Shown: positions 16,749-25,069 of the stretch, in pieces
Layout of the letters: each line of letters begins with the position of its first letter
How positions within the stretch are numbered: position 1 is the stretch's first letter
Assembly (NCBI GenBank): GCA_020638995.1
Contig: JACKHM010000003.1
Coordinates: 1 to 64,000 of the forward strand
Direction of reading: 5' to 3'
DNA length: 64,000 nt
Origin: Planctomycetaceae bacterium
GTDB taxonomy: Bacteria > Planctomycetota > Planctomycetia > Pirellulales > Pirellulaceae
Notes under the pieces: model-generated
Told to the model about the DNA's origin: nothing
Seen by the model: only the letters and a program-made list of their open reading frames with translations
The model's database searches: none
Made by a program: the position numbers and the translations under genes

Positions 16749-18059
16749 TTACTCTGCTCCAAACGCCACGCTCGATGCGTAATTCTCTCGTTCCCGTCGT
16801 CCGTTGGTTGTTGTGTCATCTACCAGAGCTTCAATTCGTTCAAGGTTCACTGGCCGCAGGCAGACCTGACCGAGCATCTTGCCGTACACGGGATCGGTCA
16901 CGTCGATACGGGTTTCTCGTGCGCCGGGATGGAAGGTGGGATACAGAATCGTACTGCGAGGCTGGTCACGATGGCTGACGGCATAGACGACTAACTGATA
17001 CAGCATGTGGCGAGGCAGATCCTTCTCCCAAATGTCTCGATACTTGGCGTCGAGGATGGAGCAAATGTTGTTTCCGTAGCGGATTACATAATCCGGGCGT
17101 GGCGTCGGAGACTTTCGTGGTGGACTGAAATTCGGGTTGTACCGCATCATCCCTTTCAGGCTGTGTTCGTCGATGACGCTGTAACCCGGCAGGTTCTCCC
17201 GGAGGAATCGAGACAGGAGTGCCTGAAAGAAAGCATTCATATCGAACATGAAGCCGGGCAACCGATGAGTGATGGCCTCGCCTTCAAGGGCAACTCCCTG
17301 CGCCTCGACCAACAGCCTGATGATTGACATGGCAGGCAGGTAGCTCTTCGTCAGCCGGTTCAACTGGCGTGCGACCTGATTCATTACGGCGGAATTCAGG
17401 TTGACGGGAGAAACCTGCTCTTCGATTTGTGTGGCAAGCCGTCTGGACTCTCGGCGAAGTGCGACGTTGCTCGCAATCGATCCGGCCAGCTTGAGTCCAG
17501 CGACCAACACACGATTCAACAGTGTGTCTTCGATGCGTGGATAATGTCGGCATGGGAGCGTGGCCGTAATGTTTCCGCCGTCCAGAGCCAACTGCTGGAT
17601 ATTGATTCGGCCACGAGGCGAGGCCAGTCGTTCGTTCTGTGCGATATACGAGCGTTGGAGTCCACGAGACAGAAGCTCTTGGGCTTCGGTATTCAACTGG
17701 GCGACAAGCAAATCCTCAAAACCGCACGGCTCGATCAGATGCGAGGTGTCGGAAATCAAGTTGAGGCGTCGAAAGCCATAGACATAACGCAGCAACCTCA
17801 ACAGCGAAGCACCACGCAGTTTCGGCAGCACGGTGATGTTCAAGTCACCGATCCGAATCCGACCAACGTGGGAGAACGCTTTGACCTCAAGACCGCCACG
17901 CAATTCAGTCAGTTCAAGCAAGCGAGAATCGGCCTGTGTTGAAGCAACGGACTTGGCGGCGTCGGATTGATCGAGAAAACGCCCTTGCAATTCGTCGCAA
18001 TCCCCCGGCCCGACAGTCTGCCATTCCGACAACGTGATAGAGTTGGCCGTTGCAATCAT
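16749..18059 (-). CDS. mcrC: McrC-like subunit of a modification-dependent restriction system
   Basis: The protein has 436 residues, the normal McrC length. The N-terminal half has the McrC-type beta-rich segment (VGRIRIGDLNITVLPKL) and a LASPRGRIN motif. The C-terminal nuclease core reads RPDYVIRYGN followed by ILDAKYR, the D-(x)n-D-x-K of the PD-(D/E)XK fold. It is the endonuclease partner of the GTPase encoded just upstream. The two genes overlap by one base (TAATG), so they are coupled. The gene sits between the broken Shedu gene and McrB in a defence island. Confidence 0.9.
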   Translation of the reverse strand: MIATANSITLSEWQTVGPGDCDELQGRFLDQSDAAKSVASTQADSRLLELTELRGGLEVKAFSHVGRIRIGDLNITVLPKLRGASLLRLLRYVYGFRRLNLISDTSHLIEPCGFEDLLVAQLNTEAQELLSRGLQRSYIAQNERLASPRGRINIQQLALDGGNITATLPCRHYPRIEDTLLNRVLVAGLKLAGSIASNVALRRESRRLATQIEEQVSPVNLNSAVMNQVARQLNRLTKSYLPAMSIIRLLVEAQGVALEGEAITHRLPGFMFDMNAFFQALLSRFLRENLPGYSVIDEHSLKGMMRYNPNFSPPRKSPTPRPDYVIRYGNNICSILDAKYRDIWEKDLPRHMLYQLVVYAVSHRDQPRSTILYPTFHPGARETRIDVTDPVYGKMLGQVCLRPVNLERIEALVDDTTTNGRRERENYASSVAFGAE

Positions 18060-20707
18060 TAGTCGTCTGCCCCGTTTTCTTCGTCCTCATCTGCCTCTTC
18101 GTCCACCGATGACTCATCCGACGAGATTGCTTCCGACGAAGTTGAGATGTCAGGGCACGGAGCCAAAAGCCCCTGAACTAAGACATCTTCCTGACCATCA
18201 TCGAACAACTCATGGCGAATCCTTTGCAATGCGACATCGACAAGTTCTTCGCCGAGGATGTTGGCCAGCGTCCCGTAATCCTCGTAGCAGTATTCCTCCA
18301 GCAGCGGGATGATGTCGTCCCGGATCGCTCGTTTAAGAGGAGCAATTTCCTTGATCGGGCTCCCTGACTGCATCAGGTAAGAGTGGCCGATTTGCAGGTT
18401 GCGAGCGTCTCGGCCAACGTGCTGCCGAATTCGTTCGTTAAGAGCGTCGAACCATGCACGCAATGGAATGCCGCTAACCTTGGAGTCACGCAGGACCGTT
18501 CCATCCGGCATCATCTCGACGAAGCCAAAACGCCGACGCAGAGCCGCATCAAGCAAAGAAATGGACCGGTCGGCAGTGTTCATTGTTCCGATCAGAAAGA
18601 CGTTCTTGGGAATGACGAAGACAGTCTGACTGACGGGAAGGATGATCTGCTTGCCACGCTTGTCTTTCTCCAACGTAGTCAGTAGTTCGCCGAAGATTCG
18701 AGGTATGTCGCCTCGGTTGATCTCATCGACGATCAGGTAGAAGTTGCGATCTGGCGTATCCTTGGCATCCTTGCACAGCTTCTTAAACACGCCATCTCGA
18801 AGCTCGAATGAAATCTGATCGTTTACAGTGTGTGGACGATAGCCTTCGAGGAAATCTTCGTAGCCGTATGCCGGATGGAAGCAACAGAGTCGGACGACTC
18901 CCGACGATTCACTGTCGCCAGTGACGACGTGCTTCTGCTGTTCGTCCAATTCATCGAATCGTTTGCCGAACGCTGAGATCGCCGCCAGATCGTTTGCAGC
19001 ACGTTCAGCCCAGTAGGTCTTTCCCGTGCCGGGAGGTCCATAAAGGATGACTTGGGCCTTGCGATCCAAGACCGATTGAATCCGCCCCGGTATGCCGTCG
19101 AGTCGAATGTTGCGTTTAATTTTCGGATCTGGATTTTCAAGTTTCTGCGGTGGCGGGCCGCCCTGAATCCGTCTCTCGGCCTCGACGATGTTCTCGTTGT
19201 GCTTTCTGATTTCACGGACAGTTGATCCCACACCCTCGGGAATCGGCATCTTCCATTCGTCGAAGTTCAGCCACTCGACCGGTCGTTGATGCGGGAGGTC
19301 GAACTCTGGGGCGTATCTATATTCACCAACGACTCGACCGATCCCAAGCACTGTAGCCCCGTCCGCTGCCAAAACGACATCGCCCTCGCTCAACCCGGCA
19401 ACGAAATGCGTTATCTGCGAGCAGTCGTTTCCGATGGACGATGGCTGCTGGCCGGGCTGCTTTTCTTGAAGTGCCTTTTTGAGCTTCGTGCGTATGTCTT
19501 TCTTGGCCTCGACCCATGAAAGGTCGCCGAGTTTCTCCCAACCTATGGCAATGCAGTCTCGCTCCCGCATCATGGGCCAATGACTCACTTTGTCATCGCC
19601 ACCTCTTGTACTGATCCTCCAATACTGATGCAGTCTACCTTGAACAGCATTCAGTGCCCCTGTGAGAGAATTCATCGGAAGAGCGACTTCCCGAGCAGCA
19701 GCGACGAATCGACCGGCGCAGATATATCGACCGTCACCTTCAGGGGGCAGTTGTAGCAGTTTCAGAATGTGAAATCGCTGCCAGTCTGGGCTGTGGAAGT
19801 CGTCAAGTTTATCGGGAAAGAGCAAACTGAAATACTTGTGACCCCATGCGAGTCGGCTGACGAGTGGGGCTATTTCGTCCATCTGGTCTTGAAGTTCAGC
19901 GTAATCTTCGTCAGTAGCATCAGCCGCCAACGCCTGAAGAAGCTCGACGCCCTTGAGAAGTTGGTTGCGGTGCGTTCGTGCGATCTCAATCGCTTTCTCA
20001 AGCGAAATATCTTTTGGCTTGTTCTTTTCGTCCCCGGCTTGCCAGTGACCGGTTTCCCGCCGTCGAAACACACGAAACTTCAATGCGCTCCCACCTGCGA
20101 TACTGCCGAACTCCTTTGTGTCGAATTCGTCGTCGTTCTTGAACTCCAGCCAATAGACCAAGCTATCCTTGTTGCCGTGATCGTGAATGAAGTTGAGCAG
20201 GGCTTCGCCATCGAGTCCCGAAAGCACATCGGGACCAAATCGCTGCCGAAAGGTGCCGTAGTATTGTTCGAGTTGTGCTTTGGTATAGAGTTTTCCCTCG
20301 TTGAATAGCTCTTCAGACTTGCTGAGAATCTGTTGACGCTTGGAATCACTGAGTATCGCCTCGCCACTGGCACGGGCAACACGTTTGACCTCGCTTAGTG
20401 ACCGCCCATCGGAATGCTTCCACTCCTTCCAGCCGTTAGCTGTTCGCCCAAGCACTGCCATCGCAGCCCCGCTCGGTGAATCGAACGTATGGTCTTTAGT
20501 GAACCGCAGTTGGCCTTCGTAATCTTCCAAGACTCCTTCGGCCAGCAACCGTTCCCGTACCGATGTCATGGAGTCGATTGCTGACGGTACGATTTCTCTG
20601 CGAGCAATCGCTCCTGCTTTGACGACGAATCCTTCATCGGTGAGGGAGCCAACGGCCTCGGCGTCTTTACCTTTCAGGAAAAACTGTTCTTCTGCAATGT
20701 CACTCAC
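18059..20707 (-). CDS. mcrB: McrB-like AAA+ GTPase with DUF4357 and EVE-like domains
   Basis: The protein has 882 residues. Residues about 22-95 look like DUF4357, with a DSPSGAAMAVLG then NGWKEW signature. Residues 150-330 are a domain with RFGPDVLSGLDGEALL. Residues 360-490 resemble an EVE/PUA-type modified-base reader (YWRIST, CIAIGW, GDVVLAADG, GIGRVVGEY). The motor follows: Walker A GPPGTGKT at 557-564, LIVDEINRGDIPRIFGELL near 658, and MNTADRS at 709-715, the McrB signature. A strongly acidic tail ends the protein. It should recognise modified cytosine or another modified base through the EVE-like part and drive McrC cleavage. Confidence 0.85.
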   Translation of the reverse strand: MSDIAEEQFFLKGKDAEAVGSLTDEGFVVKAGAIARREIVPSAIDSMTSVRERLLAEGVLEDYEGQLRFTKDHTFDSPSGAAMAVLGRTANGWKEWKHSDGRSLSEVKRVARASGEAILSDSKRQQILSKSEELFNEGKLYTKAQLEQYYGTFRQRFGPDVLSGLDGEALLNFIHDHGNKDSLVYWLEFKNDDEFDTKEFGSIAGGSALKFRVFRRRETGHWQAGDEKNKPKDISLEKAIEIARTHRNQLLKGVELLQALAADATDEDYAELQDQMDEIAPLVSRLAWGHKYFSLLFPDKLDDFHSPDWQRFHILKLLQLPPEGDGRYICAGRFVAAAREVALPMNSLTGALNAVQGRLHQYWRISTRGGDDKVSHWPMMRERDCIAIGWEKLGDLSWVEAKKDIRTKLKKALQEKQPGQQPSSIGNDCSQITHFVAGLSEGDVVLAADGATVLGIGRVVGEYRYAPEFDLPHQRPVEWLNFDEWKMPIPEGVGSTVREIRKHNENIVEAERRIQGGPPPQKLENPDPKIKRNIRLDGIPGRIQSVLDRKAQVILYGPPGTGKTYWAERAANDLAAISAFGKRFDELDEQQKHVVTGDSESSGVVRLCCFHPAYGYEDFLEGYRPHTVNDQISFELRDGVFKKLCKDAKDTPDRNFYLIVDEINRGDIPRIFGELLTTLEKDKRGKQIILPVSQTVFVIPKNVFLIGTMNTADRSISLLDAALRRRFGFVEMMPDGTVLRDSKVSGIPLRAWFDALNERIRQHVGRDARNLQIGHSYLMQSGSPIKEIAPLKRAIRDDIIPLLEEYCYEDYGTLANILGEELVDVALQRIRHELFDDGQEDVLVQGLLAPCPDISTSSEAISSDESSVDEEADEDEENGADD

Positions 20708-20950
20708 TTTTCGATCCCTTGCGACTTATACATCAATGACGGGTGGAGCGAATGTGCGCAGGCAGACCCCTCACTCCCTTGATTTCAACCTCACCGGTTT
20801 TTCCCTTAGTGAGCCCACATTGTAGCCGTCGCCGGGATCAACCGCACGATGGTCGTGTAACTAATTCTCGTCGGGGGCCGAGGCCGACATGCTTGTTCAA
20901 GACCGGGTGCGGACTCCAATAGCTTCGTGTTTAAGTGCCGTGCCAAGTTG

Positions 20951-21853
20951 TCATCTGTAGCTCAGCGACGACTGCACAATACGAACTCGTTCGAAACCGT
21001 TCGCCTTTAGCATAAGCGTAGCTGCGTACTCTTGTTCAGTGGTCCAATTCTTGGGTCCGAAATAGACCTCCTTGATCGGCTCCATCCCTCGCTTGCGATA
21101 ACTCTTTCCTTCGACGAGCGGAACTTCGATGTACGGAGTAATGACCCCTCTCCGATCCATGTATCGAGGCACAGCAGCCTTCATCCAACAACTCTCTTCG
21201 TTCGTGCCGAACATAAAACTCGGCTCGCATACTAGCCGCCACTCCACTTCTTCGAGGAATGCCTTGCTCTTGCAGCGACTTGCGGCTTCGCTAAGTTGCC
21301 CAAGAATTGCAAATGAGCCTTCTTCAATCGTCTGGTCTTCGCCATCACACAGGCGAGGCGGCAAATCGAATGCGTTTGCAATGAGCTTATCTTGCTCGCC
21401 ATCGTCATAAATCACATCGGTAAACATGCCTTGGAGGTTTGCAGATAGCCACAGCAAATGTTCTGTTGCGAAACCAATAGATACTCCTTTGCCATCGTCA
21501 CCATACGCCCGCCATTGGCTCAGCACATCAGCTTGTTCTGAAAAGCAGGCACAATAGATTTCATGTCGCCACTCTTGTTTGAGAATTGTTTCGAGGTAGT
21601 GGTAGCCGAACTCATCTGGTTGCTGGCGTATCCGCTGCTCGATAAACCGTCGAGCCCTGTTGCGTAGCCAGAAATGCTCATCGCTGTCGTTCAGAAAGAA
21701 TAAGTTTGTCAACCACAATGCTTTGTTCGTAACTATCTTGACGAACGTATCAACCGAGCAGTAGTGATAGATGATCGGCGGCAGCGGCTTAGTAGGCCGA
21801 CTCAGCGACTTGTGCCATCCATTGTCATCCCACGGTATTTCATCGGATTCCAT
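20951..21853 (-). CDS. DUF2971 family protein, copy 1
   Basis: The start is the ATG at 21853-21851, 9 nt after GGAGGT. The 300-residue protein has DUF2971 features: IYHYCSVDTFVKI, then LFFLNDSDEH, then CFSEQADVLSQWRAYGDDGKGVSIGF and, near the C-terminus, IKEVYFGP. There is no signal peptide. The family is common in defence islands and phages, but its biochemical role is not settled. Two distant paralogues are at 42882 and 43950. The gene lies between McrB and the restriction operon, 243 bp downstream of the mcrB promoter region. Confidence 0.85.
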   Translation of the reverse strand: MESDEIPWDDNGWHKSLSRPTKPLPPIIYHYCSVDTFVKIVTNKALWLTNLFFLNDSDEHFWLRNRARRFIEQRIRQQPDEFGYHYLETILKQEWRHEIYCACFSEQADVLSQWRAYGDDGKGVSIGFATEHLLWLSANLQGMFTDVIYDDGEQDKLIANAFDLPPRLCDGEDQTIEEGSFAILGQLSEAASRCKSKAFLEEVEWRLVCEPSFMFGTNEESCWMKAAVPRYMDRRGVITPYIEVPLVEGKSYRKRGMEPIKEVYFGPKNWTTEQEYAATLMLKANGFERVRIVQSSLSYR

Positions 21854-22211
21854 GTTCACTACACCTCCAGAATTCAACACGACTTGCCCATGCTTGCCGA
21901 TTGGGTTGTCCGTCGAATACCATCGCTTAGTCCAGTCCGCAATTTGGTCTCACAGAGTTCCGCATCCAAATTGTTCGTTTCGCTCAGAAGTTCTCGTTAC
22001 GGTTTCATTATTCCGGGTCTGGAAACGACAATGGCATCTTCAATTCCAACGATTTGGCGCAGAGCGGCACTCAACCCGTCGCACTCTTCCGTGCGGCGAC
22101 CGTCATCCCAAGTGAACGGAACGATGCTAAAGTATCGACTTCGGGGGACAAGGTAAACGTGTCGTGACATGTGTACTCGAATCTGTCGCTCGAACTATTC
22201 GCTCGGCCGCC
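21854..22211. other. 358-bp gap between DUF2971 and the helicase gene
   Basis: The interval contains only one plausible small reading frame (21997-22170, minus). The rest shows no RNA gene, no obvious terminator and no repeat that I can support. Confidence 0.4.
21997..22170 (-). CDS. Possible small protein, 57 residues
   Basis: An ATG at 22170-22168 opens a 57-codon frame, beginning M-S-R-H-V-Y-L-V-P-R, that ends in TAA at 21997. The composition looks protein-like, with a hydrophobic core strand and the C-terminal DAIVVSRPG. It lies 41 bp downstream of the helicase stop on the same strand and could be the last gene of the restriction operon. No family is recognised, and the ribosome binding site is poor. 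Confidence 0.35.
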   Translation of the reverse strand: MSRHVYLVPRSRYFSIVPFTWDDGRRTEECDGLSAALRQIVGIEDAIVVSRPGIMKP

Positions 22212-24707
22212 TCAATCGGCTTTCAAGTCAATTGCCCTTCGACTTGCCAGAGCGAGAACACAATCCGGCCAAAGCAGTCCGAAATGACGAAGCCATGCCT
22301 CAAACGCCGCTTCCAAGTCGTCCTTACTGCCTGCCTCTACGGAATCAAGCATCTTTTGCACACGGCTGGCAATCTCTTGAAAACCGGCCAGATCGATGAT
22401 TTCCAACTCGGGTGATGGGCTGGCGAGATTGGAGACTGGCAACTCGTATCCGACGATTGCGTGCTTCCGTACTGCGTCTTTCTTCTCGTCCGCAAGCCAT
22501 TGAGCGTGGAGATGCGCCCGTCCGACTTCATCCTTTGTGTACTCCGAACTCTTCTCCTTTCCAGTTTTCAGATCGAAACCCCATGCCTCAATTTCACCAC
22601 TGCTGCACCACAGGTTGTCCGGCCCGGTCTTCTGATCCTTGTCCGGTCGAGTTGAGTCGAGGCCGAGTAGTTTTCCGAGTATCTGAAACGCCGACTCAGC
22701 CGATTTTGTATCGTCGCCGTAATCGAGGTCACTGATGACAGTTCCGATGCTGTTGAGCATCTTCGTTCGATTCTTGCGATACTGTCCCGCCAACGCCTTC
22801 GCCTGAATTCCGACCGTATCAACCTTCGGAGGCTTGAACATCTTGTCCCGTTGCTCGGATGGTCTGCCAAGTTCGATTCGCTGGGCTGCGGCAGATGCGA
22901 AAGATTGAAGGGCTGTGGTCTGATCTCCCGCATGGAGGTGTGCGACACCCTCAAGATGCCTGTACCACGCTCCAAGGCGGCGTTCTTTGGAATCAGATTC
23001 TTCGGCAAGCTCAGAATACCGCTGGATTGCCGTAGAGTAATCGCCATTCCACATCGCCCCATAAGCCTCACGTTCTGAAACCAACATCTCGGGATACCAG
23101 TCGTCCTTCACCTTGGGAGATGTCGGTTCGTAGTCGTCGATATTGTCAGAATACAACTCATCCCACTCGTCACTTCCAGTAAGTACGCCGTCGAGCAATT
23201 CCGACTGCGTGACTTTCCCAGCAGCCACCTGCTTATCCAGTTCGATGCCCAAAGCGATCTGTTGCTGTAAGAGCGGTGGCAAAAATGAGCGATTAGATGG
23301 ATTCCTGATCCAATCGTGCAGGTCTGTTCCAACGAGGAGCACGGCCCCGTGATCGGTGTTGCTTCTAAAAATGCGGCCAATCGCCTGAACAATGCGTGTT
23401 GCTGCATGGTGCAGTCTCAACGACTCCATTCGCACGCCTTCGTCGAGGAATCGCTCGAAAACTAACTCACCCTTGGGAAGTCGATCAAGAACGAGGATTC
23501 GACACGCATCGCCCGGAAGATCGATTCCGTCGTAACGAGCCACCAGTCCCAAAACCTCTGGCCTCTTGGACTGCGAGAACCGTTCGATCTCCTCATGACC
23601 GTCAGTCCTCTTGAAGACGACAGAAGGAGGGCTCCATTGGTTGGCTTTTCCAGTAGACGGAGAAATCACACACGCCTTCTGCCCGTCAATCATTTCCAAA
23701 GTGCTTCGCCGCTGAACCTCATCGGTCTTGCCCTTGGTGAACAGTACCAATCGCTGTGCATCGCCAGACTTGCCGCCCGGCGTTACGAGAGTAGGCTCAG
23801 TCAGACCGAACGTCCGTGCGAACGACGCCTGCGAAGGAAGCGTTGCCGTGAGGTAAACTCGCCGCACGTCCTCAGCGAAAAATGGCAACGACTTCAGAGG
23901 AACAACTGGTGGGCTGATTTCAATGCCGTCGCTCGAAATGAGGACGCAGCAATGGCTCAGATGTTCAGAAATGTGATTCCAAACAAACTTTGTCTCATCG
24001 TCCTGATCGACGCCTCCGTCAAGCAGGAGCGTGCGAAGTTCCTGAGCGTGCTTCCAGACGACGAACATCGGAACGAATAAGAGGGCGGTTGGGCTTTCGT
24101 CCTCGATGTCTTGAAGCTTGGAGGCTCCGATAGAATTCGCAAAGTGCGGACGATACATCGACACAATCTTGTCATAGAGTTCCCACTCCGACGAGATTTT
24201 CAGAGTGAACTGGTCACGAATCAATGACTCGGCGACGTGGGCATCGTCGAAGATAAGAGCAGCGATGTCTTTGTCACGAAATGTCGAGAAACCGTTGAAC
24301 ACGGCAGCGTAGTTTGTCACGCAGATGGCCTCTGCGGACTGGAATGACTCCTGATTGTGCCATTGCCCTCCGTATCGGGCAGACGAAGGCAAGCTCAGTT
24401 CGGTTGCACGGGAAAGCGTTTGCTCAACGAGTTGGTTGTTGGCAACGACGTACAGCACACGTCGGTTCAATTCATTGAGAAGCGATTGTGCGGTCAAGAG
24501 TCCGACGAGGGTTTTGCCGCCGCCTGTGTTCATCTGAATAACGGCATCCGAGTCGGCTCGAACCTTATGCCAATTCTTGAGTGCTTCGGCCTGCGGTTCC
24601 CAGATATTCTCGATTGACCCTCGAAGCGTCAGCTTCTTGAAGATTTCCAGTGGATCAACCGGCTTCTTCCCGGAGGTCATCGATAGTTTTAGTTTCTTGA
24701 GACTCAA
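22212..24707 (-). CDS. SF2 DEAD/DEAH-type helicase with TPR-like and nuclease-like C-terminal regions
   Basis: The TTG at 24707-24705 is chosen because it follows GGAG by 7 nt and lies 11 bp after the upstream stop; longer frames overlap that gene. About 831 residues. Helicase motifs are Walker A QMNTGGGKT near residue 60, DDAH at 154-157, TATLPS, and QAIGRIFRS. Residues around 600-680 form helical pairs resembling TPRs (YSTAIQRYSELAEE, then TALQSFASAAA). The C-terminal PDNLW...EAWGFDLKTGK pattern resembles a PD-(D/E)XK nuclease core. It is the last large gene of the eight-gene restriction operon. A helicase-nuclease role on invading DNA is inferred. Confidence 0.75.
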   Translation of the reverse strand: MSLKKLKLSMTSGKKPVDPLEIFKKLTLRGSIENIWEPQAEALKNWHKVRADSDAVIQMNTGGGKTLVGLLTAQSLLNELNRRVLYVVANNQLVEQTLSRATELSLPSSARYGGQWHNQESFQSAEAICVTNYAAVFNGFSTFRDKDIAALIFDDAHVAESLIRDQFTLKISSEWELYDKIVSMYRPHFANSIGASKLQDIEDESPTALLFVPMFVVWKHAQELRTLLLDGGVDQDDETKFVWNHISEHLSHCCVLISSDGIEISPPVVPLKSLPFFAEDVRRVYLTATLPSQASFARTFGLTEPTLVTPGGKSGDAQRLVLFTKGKTDEVQRRSTLEMIDGQKACVISPSTGKANQWSPPSVVFKRTDGHEEIERFSQSKRPEVLGLVARYDGIDLPGDACRILVLDRLPKGELVFERFLDEGVRMESLRLHHAATRIVQAIGRIFRSNTDHGAVLLVGTDLHDWIRNPSNRSFLPPLLQQQIALGIELDKQVAAGKVTQSELLDGVLTGSDEWDELYSDNIDDYEPTSPKVKDDWYPEMLVSEREAYGAMWNGDYSTAIQRYSELAEESDSKERRLGAWYRHLEGVAHLHAGDQTTALQSFASAAAQRIELGRPSEQRDKMFKPPKVDTVGIQAKALAGQYRKNRTKMLNSIGTVISDLDYGDDTKSAESAFQILGKLLGLDSTRPDKDQKTGPDNLWCSSGEIEAWGFDLKTGKEKSSEYTKDEVGRAHLHAQWLADEKKDAVRKHAIVGYELPVSNLASPSPELEIIDLAGFQEIASRVQKMLDSVEAGSKDDLEAAFEAWLRHFGLLWPDCVLALASRRAIDLKAD

Positions 24708-24718
24708 GGCTAGTCTCC

Positions 24719-25069
24719 TCACGTTTTCTGATTGGCGGCGGTCTTTGAAGGGGCCTTTCTGACCGATTCGAGGGTTGTTCGCCCCAAGAAGGCTCTCAGT
24801 AGAGACCGAAACAGTCGCCCATGGTTCGGCACCTTCAAGTGCAGCACCTCGTGGACGATCACTTCGTTGCGAAACTCCTCTGGCTCGTCGAGAAGTTCGG
24901 CGTCGAACGTCAAGCGACCGTTGCTGGAACAGCTTCCCCACTTGTGTTTCATCGAGCGGACGTGAACCTCGGCGATCTCAACACCGATCTCATCACCCCA
25001 TCGTCCCACCTCAGCCTTGAAATCGTCTTTCGTGACTGAACCGTTTCTGTGACTCTTTCGCTTCGTCAT
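24719..25069 (-). CDS. YgjP/DUF45-type zinc metallopeptidase
   Basis: This 116-residue protein is short for the family (about 160-230 residues is typical). It keeps the diagnostic KWGSCSSNGRLTF stretch at 43-55 and the zinc motif HEVLH at 73-77, followed by the third ligand region PNHGRLF. The N-terminal half of usual family members is missing. Its ATG overlaps the hsdR stop (ATGA), so translation is coupled. Such small peptidases are often encoded beside type I restriction genes, where the role is unproven; proteolytic control of HsdR is a reasonable guess. Confidence 0.8.
   Translation of the reverse strand: MTKRKSHRNGSVTKDDFKAEVGRWGDEIGVEIAEVHVRSMKHKWGSCSSNGRLTFDAELLDEPEEFRNEVIVHEVLHLKVPNHGRLFRSLLRAFLGRTTLESVRKAPSKTAANQKT

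Noticed and set aside
24708..24941. N-terminal extension of the helicase
   Set aside because: It lies entirely within the YgjP-type gene in another frame; the TTG at 24707 has GGAG at the right distance.
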